From: SHVO01 sp041906145 | Lineage (GTDB): Bacteria > Pseudomonadota > Alphaproteobacteria > Rhodospirillales > Rhodospirillaceae | DNA length: 64,000 nucleotides | Assembly (NCBI GenBank): GCA_041906145.1 | Contig: JAYRJU010000002.1 | Location: 124,001-188,000 of the forward strand | Direction of reading: 5' to 3' | Part shown: piece by piece, positions 26,371-35,558 of the stretch | How the letters are laid out: each line of letters starts with the position of its first letter | How positions within the stretch are numbered: the first letter of the stretch is position 1 | The notes under the pieces: generated by a model | Database searches by the model: none | Seen by the model: only the letters and a program-made list of their open reading frames with translations | What the model was told of the DNA's origin: nothing | Program-made: the position numbers and the translations under genes

Positions 26371-27054
26371 CTAGCGGGGCGGCGGCCCCCGGAATCCTCC
26401 GCGCTCGCGCCCTTCGGGCTGCAGCCCCGGGTTATCGGATTCTGAAGGCGCCGGTGGAATCCACAGCTTCTGTCGCCAACCGGCTGCACGTTTGACGCCC
26501 GCGGCTTTTTCAGCGTCCGTCAGTGCGGCGCGCACTGCGCCCATTGTCTTCGGATCGGGCGCTTGGAACGCGACGCGGGCTTTACCCGGATTGGAGTCGT
26601 AAAGCGCGAGCCAGTACGCCGCTTCGTCGCCGTTGTGGGCCGACGCGTCCCCGCCGAAATGGAAGGCGAGAGAGGCTTGGGCTTCGGGCCAGCCTGCGTC
26701 GGCGGCGCGTGTGATCCAGGTGACGCCTTCCTCGCGCGTGTCGGCGCTTTCCAAGAGGCACTCGCCCAGCGCGGTCTGCGCGTTCTCGTACCCGGGGCCA
26801 AGCCGCGCGACGGGACGCAGGAGTTTGATAGCCGTCGCGCAATCGCCTTTGCCCTTGAAGTCGGTCGCCTGAATGTATGCACCGTTGGGATCGCGTCCGG
26901 GGCGCACGGCGACGCTTGTGCCGTCCGCGCGTTGCGCCACAACTATGCTCTCGTCTCGCTCTATTCCCCCGCGCCGCCCCCCGCTTCCGCCCCCGCAGCC
27001 CGTAAGGGCGAGTGCGGCGGCGACGGTGCAGGCGAGGAGAGTGAAGCGGTTCAT
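26371..27054 (-). CDS. Sel1-like repeat lipoprotein
   Basis: 227 residues from ATG 27054. Signal peptide of 19 residues ends in lipobox LTGC (C20), followed by a glycine-rich stretch. The body contains Sel1/TPR-like helical repeats (TAIKLLRPVARLGPGYENAQ; GVTWITRAADAGWPEAQASL) and a Pro-rich tail. Likely an outer- or inner-membrane-anchored scaffold. Its ATG overlaps the stop of the autotransporter gene (ATGA), so the two are co-translated, suggesting it assists or accompanies the autotransporter; that link is inferred only from coupling. Confidence 0.75.
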   Translation of the reverse strand: MNRFTLLACTVAAALALTGCGGGSGGRRGGIERDESIVVAQRADGTSVAVRPGRDPNGAYIQATDFKGKGDCATAIKLLRPVARLGPGYENAQTALGECLLESADTREEGVTWITRAADAGWPEAQASLAFHFGGDASAHNGDEAAYWLALYDSNPGKARVAFQAPDPKTMGAVRAALTDAEKAAGVKRAAGWRQKLWIPPAPSESDNPGLQPEGRERGGFRGPPPR

Positions 27055-30000
27055 CAGAAGCGGAACCGGATGGTCACCGCGGCGGTGTGCGACAGGAAGC
27101 CCGAGGCGACTTCCGCATCGTAATCGAGGCTCACCGAAGAATAGCTGTCCTTGTGTGCAATGCCGAAGCCTGCGGTCATGCGGTTTTGGCCCCACACATT
27201 GCCGACATTCATGAAGGTCGGGCCGCCGGACGCGAAGCGCGCTGAAACGCTCACGGGATCGTTCATGAACTCACGCGTGTATCCGCCGCGCAGCTGCGCT
27301 TCGATGTAGCTGTCGTATGACAATGGGATGTTGCGGTTGACCGCAAAACCCGCCGTGCCGCGCAGAGATTCACCGGTGCGGTCATCGATAGAGAGATTCA
27401 CGCCCGTACCGCCGCCGGTTTCGGTGTACGCGTTCTCCTTGATGTTCAAATACGAGATTCGACCATAGGGTCCAAATTCATAAAGGCCGCTGTGGAACAG
27501 ATAACCGGCTTCGACGCTGCCGTTGTATTGGAAACCGCTCCACTTGCCGACCGCTTTGCGGTCGAGGCCGCCGAAGCTCACTGCGCGCTGCGGCTGGTCG
27601 TAGGTGTTGTACGCGCCGCCCGCCATGCCTTGGACGTAAACGTTGCCGCTCTGGTGGTGAGCGTAGGCGTGCAGCTGCGTGCTGTAGAACTGCACCGGCG
27701 AATGCGTCGCGACGTTCAGGCTCACTGAGTGCCATGACTCGACGAAGCTGACGCCGGCGGTCGTGTTGCCGCTGCGGTCGATCGGGAAGTCCGCGCCGAG
27801 CGCGATGCCGAGACCCCAGTACGAGAAACCGTTCTGCTCGCCTTTTCCCTGTTGGTCGCCGTAGTTGCCCAACGCTTGGACCCAAAAGCTCGCGATGTCG
27901 CCGCGCGAGTGATCCGGCGCGCCGCCGCGGGCGACACCGAGGAGACGGCGGCGGATCATTCCGCTTGTGGCATCCGCCGAAGAGAGAGCCGTCTGTAGGA
28001 CGGCGCCGCTGCTGTCGGGCATCAGTTGCTTGAGGCCGGCGTTGAATTCAGCTTGGGTCGCAAGGCCTGAAAGCGCGGTGGCCACCTGTGAATCTTGATT
28101 GAGCGCGGGCGCGAGCGAATTGTAAATCGCCGTCATGTTCGGACCCAGGCCGAGCGCGGCGGCCGAGCGGCGCTCGACCGTCAGCTGCAGGATGGTTGGA
28201 TCGTTCGGCACCAGGCTGAACGCGATGTTGTTCATGTAGGAGACCGGCACTTCCGACATCTGAGCAAGCGATGCGCCCAAGGTCAGCGTACCGGCATCGA
28301 TCAGTGTGTAGACCTGACGGCCTTCCAAGATGCCGGTGATGGTCGTGACGAGCTTGGTGTTGCCCGAGATGGTGACATTGCCGTTGGCGGCCAGCAGCGG
28401 CGCGCCGGAGTTTCCGGAGATGTCGAAATTGATGCGGGAGCTGTTGATGAACTGCGCCGTCTCGGTACGCAGCGGGCCGGCCGAAAGCAGCGAAAGCTCG
28501 GAGGAGGAAACGGTGATGTTGGCAAGCGTCCCGGTGCCCATCGTGAAGCCGCCCTTGGCCGAGGCCCCGGCAAGGGTGATGCCGCCGTTACCGTTGCCGA
28601 GGTTGATACGGCCGGTGATCGTGCCGCCATTCAGGTCCACGACACTTGCGCCGCTCTTCGATGCGCCTGACTGGAAGGTCAGGTTCCCGTCGATCTTGGC
28701 CGTGCCGCTCATCGTCAGCGACTGGTAGCCGCCGCCCAGGAGAACGTCCCCGGTGATGTTGCCGGTGTTGTTGAACGCCATGCCCGCGGTGTTTGCGCGG
28801 AAGTCGACGGCGATTTTTTCGCCCGTGCTGCCGGTGGCGAGCTTGGCGGTGATGTCGCCGGCGTTGCCAAACGTCAGGACCGAGCCTGACCGGTCGACGA
28901 TACCGTACGAACCGGAGGCTGCGCCATCCGACGTCACGTTGATCTTGCCGCTGTTGAGCAAGGTGCGTGCCTGGGCGCCGCTTTCGATCACGATGCCGTA
29001 GGCGCTGCCGCCTTTTGTGCCGACCACGCCGGTAGCGGTGTTGGTCGTCGAGTCGGTCGTGATGGCGGTGATGTCGCCGCTATTGTTGATCGTAGGCACG
29101 TTCGCATAGCTGCCGATACGCACGGCGGTGGCCGCGGCGTCCAAGGCATAAGTGTTGATGTCCCCGCCGGCGTTCGAGAAGCCGTTGGTCAGCGTGGTCG
29201 TGTAGACCGTGCCGCCGATGGACTGACCTTCGATATTAACGGTGACGGCGTTGGTGCCCGCGATAGCGCCCGACGTGGTCAGGATGCCCTGATTGATGAA
29301 CGAGTACTCATTATCGCCGCGCCGTCCAATGACGATGTTCTGCGGGCCGCTCGGGCCGCCTTGCGAAATCAGGACCGCGGGACCCGGACCGTAGGTGTCG
29401 ATGGTGGCGTCGATGGGAAGCGCGGCGGCCGCTGTCGCATCGACGCTCTGTTGCGCGATGGTGTAGCCGTTGCCCGCGATGCCGAAGCCGTCGGTGAGGC
29501 TCGAGGCCACCCATACGCCGGCTTTGGCGGGCAGCGGCGCCGTGCGCTCGATACGAATGCCGTCCGGGCTGACAATCTGTTCTGGATTGCCCGCCGTGAT
29601 CGTGCCGCTGTGGACGTACGCGCCTTCGATCCCGCCGCCGATATAGATGCCGACGCCGTTGGTGTTCGTCGCGGTGATAGCGCCGCTGGAATTGAAATTG
29701 CCGATGATGTGGCCGGTTGTTTTAATTGCGTAGGAATCCGCGTTGGCCACGTTGAGCAGGCCGTTGTTGGTTAGATCGCCGATCAGAGTGGATTCGATGG
29801 CGATGGCGGCCGAGCCGTTGCCCGCGACGCCGATGACGCCGCCGACATCGTTGATCACCGAACCGGTGAACGTGCCGGGGCCGGTCACGCGGATACCGGC
29901 GTTATTGACCGGCGAATTCAGAAGCGCGCTGCCTTGCTGAGGACCTTGCACCGTCAGCTGGCCGAAGTTCTGCACATTGCCCGTACGGTTCTGCGACAGG

Positions 30001-30302
30001 TCGACCAGAATGCCCGAGGCGTTCTGTTCGGCCTTGGTGTCGAGCGTGCCGCGGTTGGTGATCGTGTTGTTGCTGTTCAGCGAGATGATCGACGGGTCCG
30101 AGATCGCGATGCTGCCGGCAGAGTCGACGATGATGTTGCCGGGGCCGCTGCCGTCGCCGGCGAGAGTCGAGGCCGGCGTGGTCCGGGCCGTCGAGATGGT
30201 GAGATCGCCCGCATGGGCCACTTTGACCGTCAGGGACGACACGGCCGTTGCCAGCGCGAGGTAAGAGCCAAACTTCTTGAACGTGATAGCGCGGCCGGAC
30301 AT
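27054..30302 (-). CDS. autotransporter with large beta-rich passenger
   Basis: 1082 residues from ATG 30302, with GGGGATGAG upstream. Signal peptide (~31 residues, cut after VAHA). Passenger (~32-800) is a long beta-helix-type region rich in G, N, T and S (INNSGDITAI, LLNSGKINVT, FNNTGNITG). The C-terminal ~270 residues are an autotransporter beta-barrel, starting near IRRRLLGVARGG and ending in TAAVTIRFRF, with the terminal Phe used by the BAM complex. Surface protein of type Va secretion; no catalytic triad or RGD seen. Probably an adhesin-like surface structure, but function is not determined. Confidence 0.88.
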   Translation of the reverse strand: MSGRAITFKKFGSYLALATAVSSLTVKVAHAGDLTISTARTTPASTLAGDGSGPGNIIVDSAGSIAISDPSIISLNSNNTITNRGTLDTKAEQNASGILVDLSQNRTGNVQNFGQLTVQGPQQGSALLNSPVNNAGIRVTGPGTFTGSVINDVGGVIGVAGNGSAAIAIESTLIGDLTNNGLLNVANADSYAIKTTGHIIGNFNSSGAITATNTNGVGIYIGGGIEGAYVHSGTITAGNPEQIVSPDGIRIERTAPLPAKAGVWVASSLTDGFGIAGNGYTIAQQSVDATAAAALPIDATIDTYGPGPAVLISQGGPSGPQNIVIGRRGDNEYSFINQGILTTSGAIAGTNAVTVNIEGQSIGGTVYTTTLTNGFSNAGGDINTYALDAAATAVRIGSYANVPTINNSGDITAITTDSTTNTATGVVGTKGGSAYGIVIESGAQARTLLNSGKINVTSDGAASGSYGIVDRSGSVLTFGNAGDITAKLATGSTGEKIAVDFRANTAGMAFNNTGNITGDVLLGGGYQSLTMSGTAKIDGNLTFQSGASKSGASVVDLNGGTITGRINLGNGNGGITLAGASAKGGFTMGTGTLANITVSSSELSLLSAGPLRTETAQFINSSRINFDISGNSGAPLLAANGNVTISGNTKLVTTITGILEGRQVYTLIDAGTLTLGASLAQMSEVPVSYMNNIAFSLVPNDPTILQLTVERRSAAALGLGPNMTAIYNSLAPALNQDSQVATALSGLATQAEFNAGLKQLMPDSSGAVLQTALSSADATSGMIRRRLLGVARGGAPDHSRGDIASFWVQALGNYGDQQGKGEQNGFSYWGLGIALGADFPIDRSGNTTAGVSFVESWHSVSLNVATHSPVQFYSTQLHAYAHHQSGNVYVQGMAGGAYNTYDQPQRAVSFGGLDRKAVGKWSGFQYNGSVEAGYLFHSGLYEFGPYGRISYLNIKENAYTETGGGTGVNLSIDDRTGESLRGTAGFAVNRNIPLSYDSYIEAQLRGGYTREFMNDPVSVSARFASGGPTFMNVGNVWGQNRMTAGFGIAHKDSYSSVSLDYDAEVASGFLSHTAAVTIRFRF

Positions 30303-30714
30303 CAACTCATCCCCCTGACGAAAGAAAACCCCAGGCCAACCGGGTGGGCTGGCTGAAGGTATGGAAGTGCGGCGAGCCCGGGAGGGCCGCCCAATGTACA
30401 AAACGGCGACTGACCCGGGAGGGCCAGTCGCGGCGCACCTTATAGCAATAACACCGGCGATTACGGCAACCTTGTGATGATCCTCCCAAGGCCGTGATTC
30501 GCCGGCTTCGGGGAGGGTGAACGTCAACCGGGGGCACACTCGCCGCGCACCCCCAGGAAGCGAGCCTTAACCAAGCTTCAATTTTCGCCTGTTACGGTTG
30601 GAAAGTGATGGCTGCGACTTCGCAGAATTGCCCGTAAATATATGATTTATCGGGGTAAATCCGAAAAAGAGCGGCCTTGGGCTGAAAACAGACGTAAGAG
30701 CGTCCGGGGACACG
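30303..30714. other. 412-base gene-free region with repeated hairpins
   Basis: No convincing coding frame. Upstream region of the leftward autotransporter and the rightward 96-residue gene. It contains two tetraloop hairpins (annotated separately), a third dyad CTCGC...GCGAG near 30539-30565, and an AT-richer tract (30585-30665) that probably holds the promoters. I see no strong -35/-10 pair. Confidence 0.6.
30371..30431 (+). repeat. pair of hairpins with identical CCCGGGAGGG tops
   Basis: Hairpin 1 (30371-30391): GGCG-a-GCCC-GGGA-GGGC-CGCC. Hairpin 2 (30406-30431): GCGACTG-a-CCC-GGGA-GGG-c-CAGTCGC, 10 paired bases with one A.C mismatch. Both close the same GGGA (GNRA-type) tetraloop but have different lower stems, 15 bases apart. 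On the plus strand the loop is GGGA; in the autotransporter transcript it would be UCCC. Shared tops with changed, compensating lower stems suggest RNA structure rather than chance. No T-run, so not intrinsic terminators. Confidence 0.55.
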
Positions 30715-31005
30715 ATGGGACAGCCGCGAAACATCTTTGTCGCTTTTGAACTTCTCCGCCCGGAGAAGGGAGATGAGCGGATCGCGCAGACAATTGAGGG
30801 GCTTGGCTGTGCCTGGGCCCGCGTCAATAAGAACACGTTCTATATCCATGGTGATCTCGACGCCCAGTACGTCGGCAACAAGGTCTGGGCGGCCATGAAC
30901 ATGGACGACAAACTGGTCGTCATCGACGCCACCACGAACGACGCCCGCTGGTACAATATCAAGCCCGAGATTTCCGAGTTTCTCGTCGCCAACTGGCACG
31001 CCTAA
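30715..31005 (+). CDS. small protein, possibly Cas2-like (SinR-family) fold
   Basis: 96 residues from ATG 30715. Opens with a beta strand NIFVAFELLRP, a helix with GDERIAQTIEGLG, then WARVNKNTFYIHG, resembling the ferredoxin-like beta-alpha-beta layout of Cas2-like proteins of the so-called SinR family. No CRISPR array or other cas genes are present, so if the fold is right it is a stand-alone member. Function unknown. Convergent with the superoxide dismutase gene 13 bases away. Confidence 0.6.
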   Translation: MGQPRNIFVAFELLRPEKGDERIAQTIEGLGCAWARVNKNTFYIHGDLDAQYVGNKVWAAMNMDDKLVVIDATTNDARWYNIKPEISEFLVANWHA

Positions 31006-31018
31006 GCGGACCCCGCTA

Positions 31019-31717
<699 letters not shown>

Positions 31718-31923
31718 GCACGCCTCCTGTTTTCCGGCCATAATATTAATCGACGAACGGGGTAAGCGCGAGCGCGCGCGGGCGCGTTCGGAATGCGATC
31801 AGGCCATCGTGTTCGAGACCATGAATAGGCGCTGTTCCGGGGCGCCCGTCTGCGAGGCCTTTTCCAGGAACGCATCGAAAGTGCAGTTTCGGGACGCTGC
31901 GGCGTGGCTGTGGCAGGACGGGA

Positions 31924-32829
31924 TTAGGCGACGTTCGCGTCGTTATGCGGGGCCGGCGACTTCATCGCCATACTGAAGGCCGCCGTCACCTTACGGATCA
32001 GGTCGATTTCCACCGATGACGGATCGTCGTAGTGGTCGGCGATGCCGTCCACGTTAGCGGCCAGGGACAGACAAAGCTGTGAAAGCTGCACGTCTTTCAA
32101 CTTGTCGGCGACCTTCGATGCATCGCGCAGCACGCCGGCCAGCGTGTGCAAATCCGTCTGCACTTCGTCGCCAATCATGTTCGTATCGTAAGCCTGCACC
32201 AGGCGTTCGCACACTTCGCCCAGGCGGAAGCTTTGTGAATCGAGCTGCGCCTGCAGGACCTTCTGCAGCGAACCTTCGACGGCCGCCTTAAGCGCAAGCT
32301 TGTCCATATCGCGCCCGTTGACCTTTTCGAGCAGCGTGTTGACGACCGGGAAGCGCTTGACGCCGGCGGCACGGTCTTCGGCTTTACGCTCCGGGCCGAC
32401 GTAGCCCTCCACGGCGATGAAAGGCCGGCGATGGAACGTGACCAGCTTGAGGCGTTCTTGAATACGGTCGGCGGCCACCGGCTTGATGATGATGTCGTCC
32501 ACGCCCGCCTCGATCGCGAGGTCGAGAGCCTCGCGCCGGTTGGCCGAAACCAACATGCTGATCAGCATGAACGGGTTATCGGAAAGTCTCTGGAACCGAA
32601 TGTCGCGCACGAGTCCATAAATGGCGGGATCGAAGTTGTCGGCCAGCACCAGTAGGTCGGGCGGCACTTCCGCGATCAGTCCGCGCAGGCTCTCAATGTT
32701 CGCGTGACAGACGACCTGCTTCAATCCCTGCGCGAGAAACATGTCGCGCAGCTTGTTGCGTTCGTAATAATTGGTTTCGCCGATGTAGACGGTGGCCTTC
32801 TTGAGGTTTTCACGATCTAAATTGGCCAT
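31924..32829 (-). CDS. receiver-domain protein with helical C-terminus (paralogue 1)
   Basis: 301 residues. Residues ~10-130 are a CheY-like receiver with E18, D64 (PDLLVLAD) and K116 (IIIKP). Instead of a DNA-binding domain, ~150-300 is helical. Linker carries YVGPERK at 143-149. Its paralogue at 35.5-36.5 kb has the same residues at the same numbers. Only one acid is found at the usual DD/ED pair, so phosphorylation may be weak. Partner histidine kinase not identifiable. Confidence 0.8.
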   Translation of the reverse strand: MANLDRENLKKATVYIGETNYYERNKLRDMFLAQGLKQVVCHANIESLRGLIAEVPPDLLVLADNFDPAIYGLVRDIRFQRLSDNPFMLISMLVSANRREALDLAIEAGVDDIIIKPVAADRIQERLKLVTFHRRPFIAVEGYVGPERKAEDRAAGVKRFPVVNTLLEKVNGRDMDKLALKAAVEGSLQKVLQAQLDSQSFRLGEVCERLVQAYDTNMIGDEVQTDLHTLAGVLRDASKVADKLKDVQLSQLCLSLAANVDGIADHYDDPSSVEIDLIRKVTAAFSMAMKSPAPHNDANVA

Positions 32830-32924
32830 GGTGCACTGCAGCGGAAGAGCGCTGGATTATCCGGCGCTTTCGACTCCGCATCTTCTGCGATTGGTGGGAT
32901 CGGCGCAAGCTGATCCGGTGGTTT

Positions 32925-33536
32925 TTAAACCGCTGCGAGATCGTTCACGGACCTTATAGGGATAGAAGTGACCGTAAACCGCTCAATGTGAAGTTGAGGT
33001 GACCAATAATGCCGGGGAAGTCCTGCTTTTTCTCGCAGCGTGTCGAAAAATAGCCGCGGCGTAGGCAGCGTTTCCCAAACCTGCGGTAGGAATAAGCCTC
33101 GGTGGCCCGCGGCGGTGATGACGAAACCGTCAAGCCCTGGACGGGCCTGCCGGAAGAGATCGTTTTCGTCCGCGCAGCTAATTGTTTCGAAGGGGCCAAG
33201 GATGCTGATTCCCACCGAAAGCCGGCCAAGCGTCTTTTGGGTCAAAGGCGCAAAACGCGGGTCACGAAAGCCGGCGCCGTAGGCATTCCCGGCAACGTCC
33301 TCGACCAACGCGCGGCGCGCGCCCACCGAGCCGATACACCCGCGGAGTTCGTCGTTTTCCTCCAGCGTCACGAAGCTGGCGCGCGGCGCCCGCAGAGGCG
33401 CTGCGAAGTTCGAGGCCGCCAGGATTGGCGCGGCGTTGTGCTCAAGCCCGTAACGCAGGGCGTCAGCCGCGACGCGGCACAATGTCTCGCCGTAAGACTC
33501 GGCCAATTCGCTGTCGGTCATCTCCTGGCCGTTCAT
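32925..33536 (-). CDS. AMMECR1-domain protein (AmmeMemoRadiSam system protein A)
   Basis: 203 residues. AMMECR1 signatures: LRGCIGSVGARRALVEDVA, AFRDPRF-type GAGFRDPRFAPLT and LSVGISILGP. Found in bacteria with a Memo-like protein and a radical SAM enzyme; the chemistry of the trio is not established. Its GTG/ATG start region overlaps the stop of the Memo gene by four bases. Confidence 0.87.
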   Translation of the reverse strand: MNGQEMTDSELAESYGETLCRVAADALRYGLEHNAAPILAASNFAAPLRAPRASFVTLEENDELRGCIGSVGARRALVEDVAGNAYGAGFRDPRFAPLTQKTLGRLSVGISILGPFETISCADENDLFRQARPGLDGFVITAAGHRGLFLPQVWETLPTPRLFFDTLREKAGLPRHYWSPQLHIERFTVTSIPIRSVNDLAAV

Positions 33537-34348
33537 ACCGCGGCCTCATAAATCGCCCAAGCGCCGTATCCGACCACACGATCGCGCGGGCCTGCGGTGT
33601 CGCCGGAATTACGCAGATCGATGCGTTCGATGCGGGCGCCTTCTTTCTTCGCGAGGGTCAAAAGCCCGGCGATCGGAAGGAAACCGCAGGCGCGTTCGCC
33701 GTTGAGTTCTTCCCCCGCGAAATGCTCGATGCTGGTCGCCGTCGTGCTGTCCCGGTGTTTGGCGTCATCGTAGCCGTGAAAGTGGCTGAGATCGGAGCTG
33801 ATGACGATAAGGGTTTCCGGGTCATCCCAGAATCGCGCGAGTACGTCCGCGACAGCGCGCGGGGTAGTGTCGCCGACCGCCAAGGGCACCAACGCCGCGT
33901 TTGGTGCGATGCGCTGCAGGAACGGAAGCTGCACCTCCAGGCTGTGTTCCATCGCGTGGGCCTCGTCGTTGAACACGACCTGAGCCAGGTCCTTCAAATT
34001 CTCCAATCCCGCGCGGTCGATCGCTACATCGCCGAGCGGCGTCGCGAAGAATGCCGTCCTCGGCGCCACGAGGCCGCGTACGTAAACACGGTGCGTGGGG
34101 CCAAGAAGCACGACGCGGCGAAGGGATGCCCCGCGATCCTTCAAAAGAGCATAGGCTTTTCCGGCGATGGCGCCGGAATAAGTATAGCCCGCGTGCGGGA
34201 CGATAAGCGCTTTGGGTACACAGTCGCCCTGGGGTTTAACCGGGGCGATGAAGCCCGCGATGGTCGTGCGCAGATCATCCGGATCGGCCGGATAGAAAGT
34301 GCCGGCGAGGGCGGCCGGCCGCGTCGTCGCAGTGCCGTAAGCCATCAC
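33533..34348 (-). CDS. Memo-like protein (AmmeMemoRadiSam system protein B)
   Basis: 271 residues. Memo/LigB-like fold: LAGTFYPADPDDLR at the N-terminus, VPHAGYTYSGAIAGKAY, VLLGPTHRV, and VISSDLSHFHGYDDA, which together carry the conserved His and Asp residues of the family. Metal-binding is likely. Coupled to the AMMECR1 gene downstream; the radical SAM gene runs divergently from a point 64 bases upstream. Confidence 0.87.
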   Translation of the reverse strand: MMAYGTATTRPAALAGTFYPADPDDLRTTIAGFIAPVKPQGDCVPKALIVPHAGYTYSGAIAGKAYALLKDRGASLRRVVLLGPTHRVYVRGLVAPRTAFFATPLGDVAIDRAGLENLKDLAQVVFNDEAHAMEHSLEVQLPFLQRIAPNAALVPLAVGDTTPRAVADVLARFWDDPETLIVISSDLSHFHGYDDAKHRDSTTATSIEHFAGEELNGERACGFLPIAGLLTLAKKEGARIERIDLRNSGDTAGPRDRVVGYGAWAIYEAAV

Positions 34349-34412
34349 GAATTTCCTTCAAGGTGCGGCGCGCCTCCTCGCGGAACGGCGGCTCGGCTAC
34401 AATATATGATGA

Positions 34413-35558
34413 ATGGATAGGACCTCCGCAATCGCTCCCAACGCCGGTGCCGGCGAAAAAGGACCTTCGGAAACCATACCGGGGCCGTCCGTCGGCTATT
34501 GGACGCGGCTCGCCGACGGACGGCTGCAGTGCGATGTGTGCGCGCGCGAATGCAAACTGCACGACGGCCAGCGGGGCCTGTGCTTCGTGCGGGGGCGGGC
34601 GGGCGATACGATGGTGCTTTCCACGTATGGACGTTCGTCGGGTTTTTGTGTCGATCCCATCGAGAAGAAGCCGCTCAATCATTTTCTGCCAGGCACGCCG
34701 ATTCTGAGTTTCGGGACGGCGGGCTGCAATCTTACGTGCAAGTTCTGTCAGAACCACGACATCTCAAAGTCGCGTGAGATGGATACGTTGATGGACCAAG
34801 CACCGCCCGAGCGCATCGCCGCGGCGGCGCTCGCGGCGGGTTGCCGCTCCGTCGCCTTCACCTACAACGACCCCGTCATCTTCATGGAATACGCCGTCGA
34901 TACAGCCAAGGCCTGCCGGGCCCTTGGCCTCAAATCGGTCGCCGTCACCGCCGGCTACATCAAACCGGACGCGCGGCGCGATTTTTACGCCCACATGGAT
35001 GCCGCGAATATCGACCTTAAGGGATTCACCGAGGGCTTTTACGAACGGCTTTGCACCGGTCAGCTTGCGCCTGTCCTCGACACGATAAAATACGCGCATC
35101 ATGAAACGCCGTGCTGGGTTGAGCTGACCACGCTTCTGATTCCCGGAGAGAATGATGGGCCTGAGGAATTGAAGCGCCTGGCCGATTGGATGGTCACCGA
35201 ACTGGATGAAACTGTCCCGCTCCATTTCACCGCGTTCCATCCGGACTATCGGATGAGAGATAAGACGCGCACACCCGCCGAAACCCTGCATAGGGCGCGC
35301 GAGACCGCGCGCGCGGTTGGTCTGCGCTATGTCTATACCGGCAATATTCACGACGAGACGGGCGGCAGCACGTTCTGTCACGGGTGCGGCAAGGTGGCTG
35401 TCGGCCGTGACTGGCATGAAATTACGCAGTGGAATCTCGACGGCGCGGGGGCCTGCAAAAATTGCGGCGCTCCATGCGCGGGCGTGTTCGATGGTCCCCC
35501 AGGGGGCTGGGGGCGTAAACGTCAGCCGATTAGGTTGGCGGAAGGCGTCAGCCGGTAG
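34413..35558 (+). CDS. radical SAM enzyme of the AmmeMemoRadiSam system
   Basis: 381 residues. Radical SAM cluster C105-x3-C109-x2-C112 (GTAGCNLTCKFCQNHD). Extra cysteines at the N-terminus (C40, C43, C47, C57) and C-terminus (FCHGCGK; CKNCGAPC) could bind more clusters or zinc. Related to pyruvate-formate-lyase activating enzymes but in this three-gene system its substrate is unknown. The start at 34413 (ATG) may be one of several; the first ~25 residues are not conserved-looking. Its 3-prime end overlaps the next gene by 11 bases. Confidence 0.87.
   Translation: MDRTSAIAPNAGAGEKGPSETIPGPSVGYWTRLADGRLQCDVCARECKLHDGQRGLCFVRGRAGDTMVLSTYGRSSGFCVDPIEKKPLNHFLPGTPILSFGTAGCNLTCKFCQNHDISKSREMDTLMDQAPPERIAAAALAAGCRSVAFTYNDPVIFMEYAVDTAKACRALGLKSVAVTAGYIKPDARRDFYAHMDAANIDLKGFTEGFYERLCTGQLAPVLDTIKYAHHETPCWVELTTLLIPGENDGPEELKRLADWMVTELDETVPLHFTAFHPDYRMRDKTRTPAETLHRARETARAVGLRYVYTGNIHDETGGSTFCHGCGKVAVGRDWHEITQWNLDGAGACKNCGAPCAGVFDGPPGGWGRKRQPIRLAEGVSR

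Noticed and set aside
30715..31005. Cas2-like protein as part of a CRISPR system
   Set aside because: No repeats or other cas genes in the window.
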